Shown here in pieces: positions 60,122 through 64,000 of a stretch of 64,000 nt of DNA. Both the position numbers and the translations under genes were made by a program. Where the stretch lies: the NCBI GenBank assembly GCA_028284765.1, contig JANQRA010000018.1, forward strand, positions 124,001-188,000, in the 5' to 3' direction. Source of the stretch: Acidimicrobiia bacterium. GTDB taxonomy: Bacteria; Actinomycetota; Acidimicrobiia; Spongiisociales; ZC4RG35. The number at the start of each line of letters is the position of its first letter. Position 1 is the first letter of the stretch. Below the pieces are notes generated by a model. The model was given only the letters and a program-made list of their open reading frames with translations. It made no database searches and was not told the DNA's origin.

Positions 60122-61485
60122 CTCAGCTTCTCTATCTCGCCGCAGCTGTGGCTTTCATTGTCGGCCTCAGACGACTCGGTGCTCCGAGCAGCGCACGCTC
60201 CGGCAACCGCATCGCGGCCTTCGGGATGCTGGCGGCCATCGTCATCACGTTGGTCGACCAGGACATCCTCAACTGGTGGGTAGTGGCTGCTGGGCTCGCT
60301 GTGGGAGCAGTCCTTGGGCTGTGGGCAGCGCTGCGAGTGCAGATGACAGCGATGCCGCAGATGGTCGCCATCTTCAACGGTCTAGGCGGTGTTGCGTCGG
60401 CCCTGGTCGCGGCGACGGAGGTCGCCGAGATGAGCCTCGCCCAGGCGCCGCCAGAAACCTCGGTTTCCGTGCTGATTTCAATTGTCATCGGCTCGATCAC
60501 TTTCACCGGCAGCTTCGTCGCCTTTGGCAAGCTTCAGGGAGTACTCCCGGGACGACCACTGCTCTTCCCTGGCCAGATGGTGGTCAACGGTCTTCTGGTT
60601 CTGGGGTTGGTCGGCCTCGCAATTTGGGCCGGAGTCACCGGTGAGGACGTGGGTTATTGGCTGGTAGCGGGGCTGGCGCTACTGCTCGGAGTCATGACGG
60701 TCATACCCATCGGTGGAGCCGACATGCCCGTTGTCATCTCCCTCCTCAACTCGTTCTCGGGCTTGGCAGCCGCAGCAGCCGGATTTGTGATCGAGTCGAG
60801 CCCGCTGATCATTGGGGGAGCGCTGGTTGGCGCAGCTGGCCTGATACTGACCGTGCAGATGACCGAGGCAATGAATCGGTCACTGGGCAACGTCCTCTTC
60901 GCTGGATTTGGCACGGAGGCCGGCGGCGGCAGTGCAGCCACCATGTCGGAGCAGCCGGTGAAACGTGCGACCCCGGAAGATGCCGCCATCAGCTTGGGCT
61001 ATGCCGACTCAGTGATGATCGTCCCTGGATACGGGCTGGCTGTTGCCCAGGCCCAGCATGCGGTTCGGAAGCTGGCCGACGCTCTCGAGGAGCGTGGGGC
61101 AACTGTCCACTACGCGATTCACCCGGTGGCCGGACGCATGCCGGGACACATGAATGTGCTTTTGGCCGAGGCAGATGTGCCCTACGAGCAGCTTCTGGAT
61201 CTCGAGCAGGCCGACCCTCAGTTCCCACAGACCGATGTTGTTCTGATCCTCGGCGCCAATGACGTGGTCAACCCCTCGGCCCGAGATGACCAGGCCTCAC
61301 CGATCTACGGAATGCCAATTCTCAACGTCGACCGGGCCGGCACCGTGATTGTTGTGAAGCGAAGCCTGTCGCCGGGTTTCGCCGGCATCGACAATCCGCT
61401 CTTCTACGACGAGAGGACGCTGATGTTCTTCGCCGACGCCAAGGAAGCGCTCGAACAGACAGTCAATGCGCTGAAGAGCGTCTAG
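60118..61485 (+). CDS. pntB: NAD(P) transhydrogenase subunit beta (PntB)
   Basis: A 455 aa subunit with about nine membrane helices (dII) and the C-terminal NADP(H) domain dIII. FNGLGGVASALVA, GSITFTGSFVAFGKLQG and ALLLGVMTVIPIGGADMPVVISLLNSFSG are the channel motifs; VIVPGYGLAVAQAQHAVRKLADALEERGATVHYAIHPVAGRMPGHMNVLLAEA and ILGANDVVNPSARDDQASPIYGMPIL form the NADP site. It overlaps PntA2 by 4 nt. The complex makes NADPH for biosynthesis and redox defence. Confidence 0.96.
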   Translation: MTQLLYLAAAVAFIVGLRRLGAPSSARSGNRIAAFGMLAAIVITLVDQDILNWWVVAAGLAVGAVLGLWAALRVQMTAMPQMVAIFNGLGGVASALVAATEVAEMSLAQAPPETSVSVLISIVIGSITFTGSFVAFGKLQGVLPGRPLLFPGQMVVNGLLVLGLVGLAIWAGVTGEDVGYWLVAGLALLLGVMTVIPIGGADMPVVISLLNSFSGLAAAAAGFVIESSPLIIGGALVGAAGLILTVQMTEAMNRSLGNVLFAGFGTEAGGGSAATMSEQPVKRATPEDAAISLGYADSVMIVPGYGLAVAQAQHAVRKLADALEERGATVHYAIHPVAGRMPGHMNVLLAEADVPYEQLLDLEQADPQFPQTDVVLILGANDVVNPSARDDQASPIYGMPILNVDRAGTVIVVKRSLSPGFAGIDNPLFYDERTLMFFADAKEALEQTVNALKSV

Positions 61486-61536
61486 AGAAGACATGCCGTC
61501 GCCCGACCGTTAAACGCCCAGCTACCTCCAGCAAAC

Positions 61537-62229
61537 ATGGTGCAGATCCTCGACGAGTCATCAATTCAACACCTGCCGGAACCTGTGGTCCGGAGCCTGC
61601 GACGTTCAGGGGTGCTCGGGCGACCGATCCCACGACGAGTCAACATCAAGCAGCGTGGCGAGATATTGCTGCGTGACCGCTGGTTTCCATTCGACGCCGA
61701 TCAGTCCTATACGACTGACGCCCCCTCCTTCGCCTGGACGGCGCGCGTCAAGATCGCCGGCCTGCCGATCGCCAGGGCAACGGATTCGCTTGTCGGAGGC
61801 CGAGGCCGGATTCACGTACGACTGCTCAATCTGTTCACGGTCGTGGATGCCAGCGGCAAAGAGATGGATGAGGGTGCCCTGATGAGGTGGCTCAACGAGA
61901 CCATGTGGTTCCCGCAAGTCTGGGCCACTGACGTCATCTCTTGGCGGCCCGTTGACGATAAGACAGCGGTAGGTCGAGTCGCTGTTGAAGGCCTGGCCGT
62001 GGAAGCTGCGTTCAGATTCGACGGGGAAGGTCGTCTCTTAGACTTCAGTGCCGATCGCTATCGGATGGACGGTGACTCAGCCGCCTTGGCGCCTTGGCGC
62101 ACACCGATCACGGACCACGGCACATTCGACGGCGTGGAGGTTCCGAGTCGGGGGAGTGCCTTGTGGGACCTCGAAGCGGGGACCCTCGAATACATCCGAT
62201 TGCAAATCACCGACGTCCGATACGAGTAG
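61537..62229 (+). CDS. DUF6544 family protein
   Basis: A 230 aa soluble protein beginning with HLPEPVVRSLRRSGVLGRPIPRRVNIKQRGEILLRDRWFPFDADQ and continuing FAWTARVKIAGLPIARATDS, GRIHVRLLNLFTVVDASG, DEGALMRWLNETMWFPQVWA, and ending in a beta-rich part. This is the DUF6544/DUF6920 pattern common in actinobacteria. The function is unknown. ATG 61537 is 51 nt after pntB. Confidence 0.85.
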   Translation: MVQILDESSIQHLPEPVVRSLRRSGVLGRPIPRRVNIKQRGEILLRDRWFPFDADQSYTTDAPSFAWTARVKIAGLPIARATDSLVGGRGRIHVRLLNLFTVVDASGKEMDEGALMRWLNETMWFPQVWATDVISWRPVDDKTAVGRVAVEGLAVEAAFRFDGEGRLLDFSADRYRMDGDSAALAPWRTPITDHGTFDGVEVPSRGSALWDLEAGTLEYIRLQITDVRYE

Positions 62230-62325
62230 CGGGGGCCTTGCGGGGCCTGTCTACCGATCGGAACGCATGCATGTCCCTCCGGCTTCGCCCCGCAATTCGT
62301 CGATGGCGTCCCTTGTTCTGGCACC

Positions 62326-63183
62326 TCACGGCAGACGGACCTCCACCGCAGCGGCCAAGCGTTCCGCCGCTTCAGCCGACATCGACAACCACAATGCTGG
62401 ATCGACTGCCTCGATTTCGATCAGTGAGACGACGTCACCGATCACGACGTCGAGCCTGGCATACAAAGGATGCTGGGGGAACGAATCCAGAATGGACCTC
62501 ACCTCTCGCATCGGTAGAGAGTCAAGTTCGACGGATGTGGCAGTGGCGCCGTACGCACGGTGGGATCGGAACTCACCAGGCTTCGGCAGCTTCTGGACTG
62601 CGTGAGTCACCTCGCCGTCGATGACGATGATGCTCGTCTCACCGTGGGAACCAATTTCGGGAATGAACTCCTGGAGCATCCACGGTGTCCAATCCCTTTC
62701 GAAGCCGGAATTGTCGAGATCTCGTGCTCGGTTGTGGTCGATCATTTCAACCCCGTGGCCGCTGCCTCCAAAGGCGGGTTTGAGTACAGCTTGGTGCCAA
62801 CCGTGGTTGCCAAGAGTCCGCTCCAACCTTCCAGCGTGCACCTCAACGGTCTCCGGGACGTGAACAGATCCCGCTGACAGGTCGATTACGTAACGCTTGT
62901 CGAGGCACCACCGAACGGTCGAAGGGAGATTCCAGATCGACACGCCCTCGGCCTCGAGCCAGCCGAACCATGCCAGGTAGCTGTCGAATGTCGCCTCATC
63001 CTTCCAGGCATCCCAAGCTGACCGGAGCACAAGCAGGTCGGCACTAGCGGTTGTATGGCGCTCTCCATTCCAGGGCACAGCGATAGCTCGGTGACCTCGG
63101 CGTTCGAGAGCGGCCACGAGGAGCTGATCGTCTGTCGTGACCTCGGGGTAGGCCAAACAGGTCACCAAGCCGATGGTTGCCAC
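62326..63183 (-). CDS. ATP-grasp family ligase, RimK/DcsG-like
   Basis: A 285 aa enzyme with an N-terminal pre-ATP domain (DDQLLVAALERRGHRAIAVPW, LLVLRSAWDAW) and an ATP-grasp domain: VLKPAFGGSGHGVEMI is the Gly-rich loop with the ATP Lys, WMLQEFIPEIGSHGETSIIVIDGEVTHAVQK holds the grasp motif, and LARLDVV and SLIEIEAVDPALWL the metal-binding Asp/Glu. These fit the group around DcsG and RimK that link a carboxylate to an amine. The ligand is unknown. It lies alone on the minus strand. Confidence 0.82.
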   Translation of the reverse strand: MATIGLVTCLAYPEVTTDDQLLVAALERRGHRAIAVPWNGERHTTASADLLVLRSAWDAWKDEATFDSYLAWFGWLEAEGVSIWNLPSTVRWCLDKRYVIDLSAGSVHVPETVEVHAGRLERTLGNHGWHQAVLKPAFGGSGHGVEMIDHNRARDLDNSGFERDWTPWMLQEFIPEIGSHGETSIIVIDGEVTHAVQKLPKPGEFRSHRAYGATATSVELDSLPMREVRSILDSFPQHPLYARLDVVIGDVVSLIEIEAVDPALWLSMSAEAAERLAAAVEVRLP

Positions 63184-63294
63184 GCGTTTCGAACCTAGCC
63201 GCCCAACCGGTGATACGCGCTATTGCTCGTGCGGAACCCCAGCACGGCCCTGGGTTATCCGGCTTTCCGAGGTCGGCCAGCGGATTAGGTCTCC

Positions 63295-63323
63295 GGCGCC
63301 ACGTTCGAGCGAGGCGTGGCGCC
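63295..63323 (-). terminator. Hairpin downstream of the end-window hydrolase
   Basis: A 9-bp stem GGCGCCACG/CGTGGCGCC (loop 11 nt), extendable by TCCG with one bulge, 31 nt past the hydrolase stop on the minus strand. No T run follows, so the terminator role is uncertain. Confidence 0.45.
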
Positions 63324-63354
63324 CGGAAATGGTGGCCGGTCAGCTGAATGGGGA

Positions 63355-64000
63355 TCAGGTCATGTACTTGTCAAACCACGCCACGATCGATTCGGGGTGG
63401 TTGGCGATGTGGTCGTACCCAGCGAAGCGCGCCTTTTCGAGTTCGGGCCACTCGATGTTCTTATCGATCGAGGTTTCGCTGCCCAGCTTGTCGAAGTAGG
63501 CGTTGACCGCGTCCATATTGGCGTAGGGATCGTTCTTGTTCTGGATGACGAGCGTTGGCACGTCGATCGCTGACACATGCTCGAGAAACCCAGCATGTAG
63601 CCCGTGCCCTCCGAGCGACTTGAGTTTGTCGTCGACCCGATCGACGAGGAAGCGCGGCATGCGCATCTCTTCCATGAAGTCATCGGTTTCGAGGGGCTGG
63701 ACCCCAACCATGGCCTTGATTTGGGGATTGCCGTGTAGTCCACCGTCGGCTCCGAAAGCGATCGTCGCGGAGTTGCAACCCATGCAGATGGCCATCAGAC
63801 CGATCGAAGCTTCCCTGTAGTCGGAATGGCCGCTGATGTACTCGACCGCCCCTATGACGTCTTGGTATTCGTCGGCTCCGGTGGCCGCTAGTGCAGGTTC
63901 AGTCCTGTCGCTTTCCCCATGGTTCCGCATGTCGTAGCTCAAGACGGTATACCCGGCGTCTACGAGAGCCTTCGAAAGCCGGAGGAAGTAGATGGGGTCG
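63355..64000 (-). CDS. Alpha/beta hydrolase, 5' part cut by window
   Basis: The frame is open to the window end, so the start lies beyond it; the visible 215 codons begin with DPIYFLRLSKALVDAGYTVLSYDMRNHGES, a hydrolase strand with R-G-x-G-x-S-like DMRNHGES. The nucleophile elbow AICMGCNS has Cys where Ser is usual, as in dienelactone hydrolases; VIQNKNDPYAN supplies the Asp and YDHIANHPES the His. The substrate is not evident. No neighbour is visible on the far side. Confidence 0.82.
   Translation of the reverse strand, partial: DPIYFLRLSKALVDAGYTVLSYDMRNHGESDRTEPALAATGADEYQDVIGAVEYISGHSDYREASIGLMAICMGCNSATIAFGADGGLHGNPQIKAMVGVQPLETDDFMEEMRMPRFLVDRVDDKLKSLGGHGLHAGFLEHVSAIDVPTLVIQNKNDPYANMDAVNAYFDKLGSETSIDKNIEWPELEKARFAGYDHIANHPESIVAWFDKYMT

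Overview
The window is chromosomal DNA of moderately high GC from an actinobacterium. The start reads radA-disA-carD-ispF-cysS-rlmB, an order typical of the phylum. Other actinobacterial markers are a DUF3263/LytR_C pair like Rv0430-Rv0431, a YlbL protease/DivIVA/UPF0182 block, a WS/DGAT acyltransferase, a relative of the DUF2342 metalloprotease family and a SigE-RseA-HtrA type stress module. Two complete LIV-type ABC transporters, haloalkane dehalogenase and split PntA subunits would suit an environmental, perhaps Acidimicrobiia-like lineage. That class-level guess is inference. I saw no insertion sequence, prophage, integrase or CRISPR array.

Layout. 1-5438: housekeeping cluster (radA cut by the window start). 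5431-9583: dispersed palindrome, tRNA-Thr, small envelope genes and an AI-2E family permease. 9598-15457: a second repeat family, then a minus-strand LIV operon (binding protein, livH, livM, livG, livF). 15583-21845: beta-propeller-like membrane protein, AlaX-type editing factor, CvpA-CAP fusion, then minus-strand GNAT, WS/DGAT and EamA genes. 21901-28125: palindrome, tRNA-Arg, lipoprotein metallopeptidase plus membrane-embedded hydrolase, then a coupled NYN/OST-HTH, FAD oxidoreductase and ornithine-cyclodeaminase-like operon. 28112-32282: DUF2277, membrane protein, ClC-CBS-TrkA_C protein, membrane-anchored nuclease-like protein. 32295-37101: envelope-stress island (tandem operator, tatA, ECF sigma, zinc anti-sigma, RseB-like; opposed by htrA, a degenerate DUF2342-family protein and a peroxiredoxin). 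37116-45990: moaE, then an acyl-CoA synthetase, LIV transporter and haloalkane dehalogenase operon. 46059-51973: YlbL protease, DivIVA, third palindrome, UPF0182, divergent IF-1. 51974-58586: YbaK, MFS, initiator tRNA with promoter and terminator, GH13_18 phosphorylase with P-loop kinase, an oligopeptide-permease relic, and a 2-oxoacid dehydrogenase E1 pair. 58689-64000: pntA1-pntA2-pntB, a DUF6544 protein, an ATP-grasp enzyme and a hydrolase cut by the window end.

Most operons use 1-4 nt stop/start overlaps (ATGA, GTGA, TGATG), so translational coupling is widespread. The most unusual signals are two dispersed repeat families (three copies each) placed just after genes or beside tRNAs, a duplicated 13-bp palindrome ahead of tatA-sigE, the active-site-less metalloprotease next to htrA, the fatty-acid-ligase/LIV/dehalogenase operon, and the NYN-LOTUS protein fused into an amino-acid catabolic operon.
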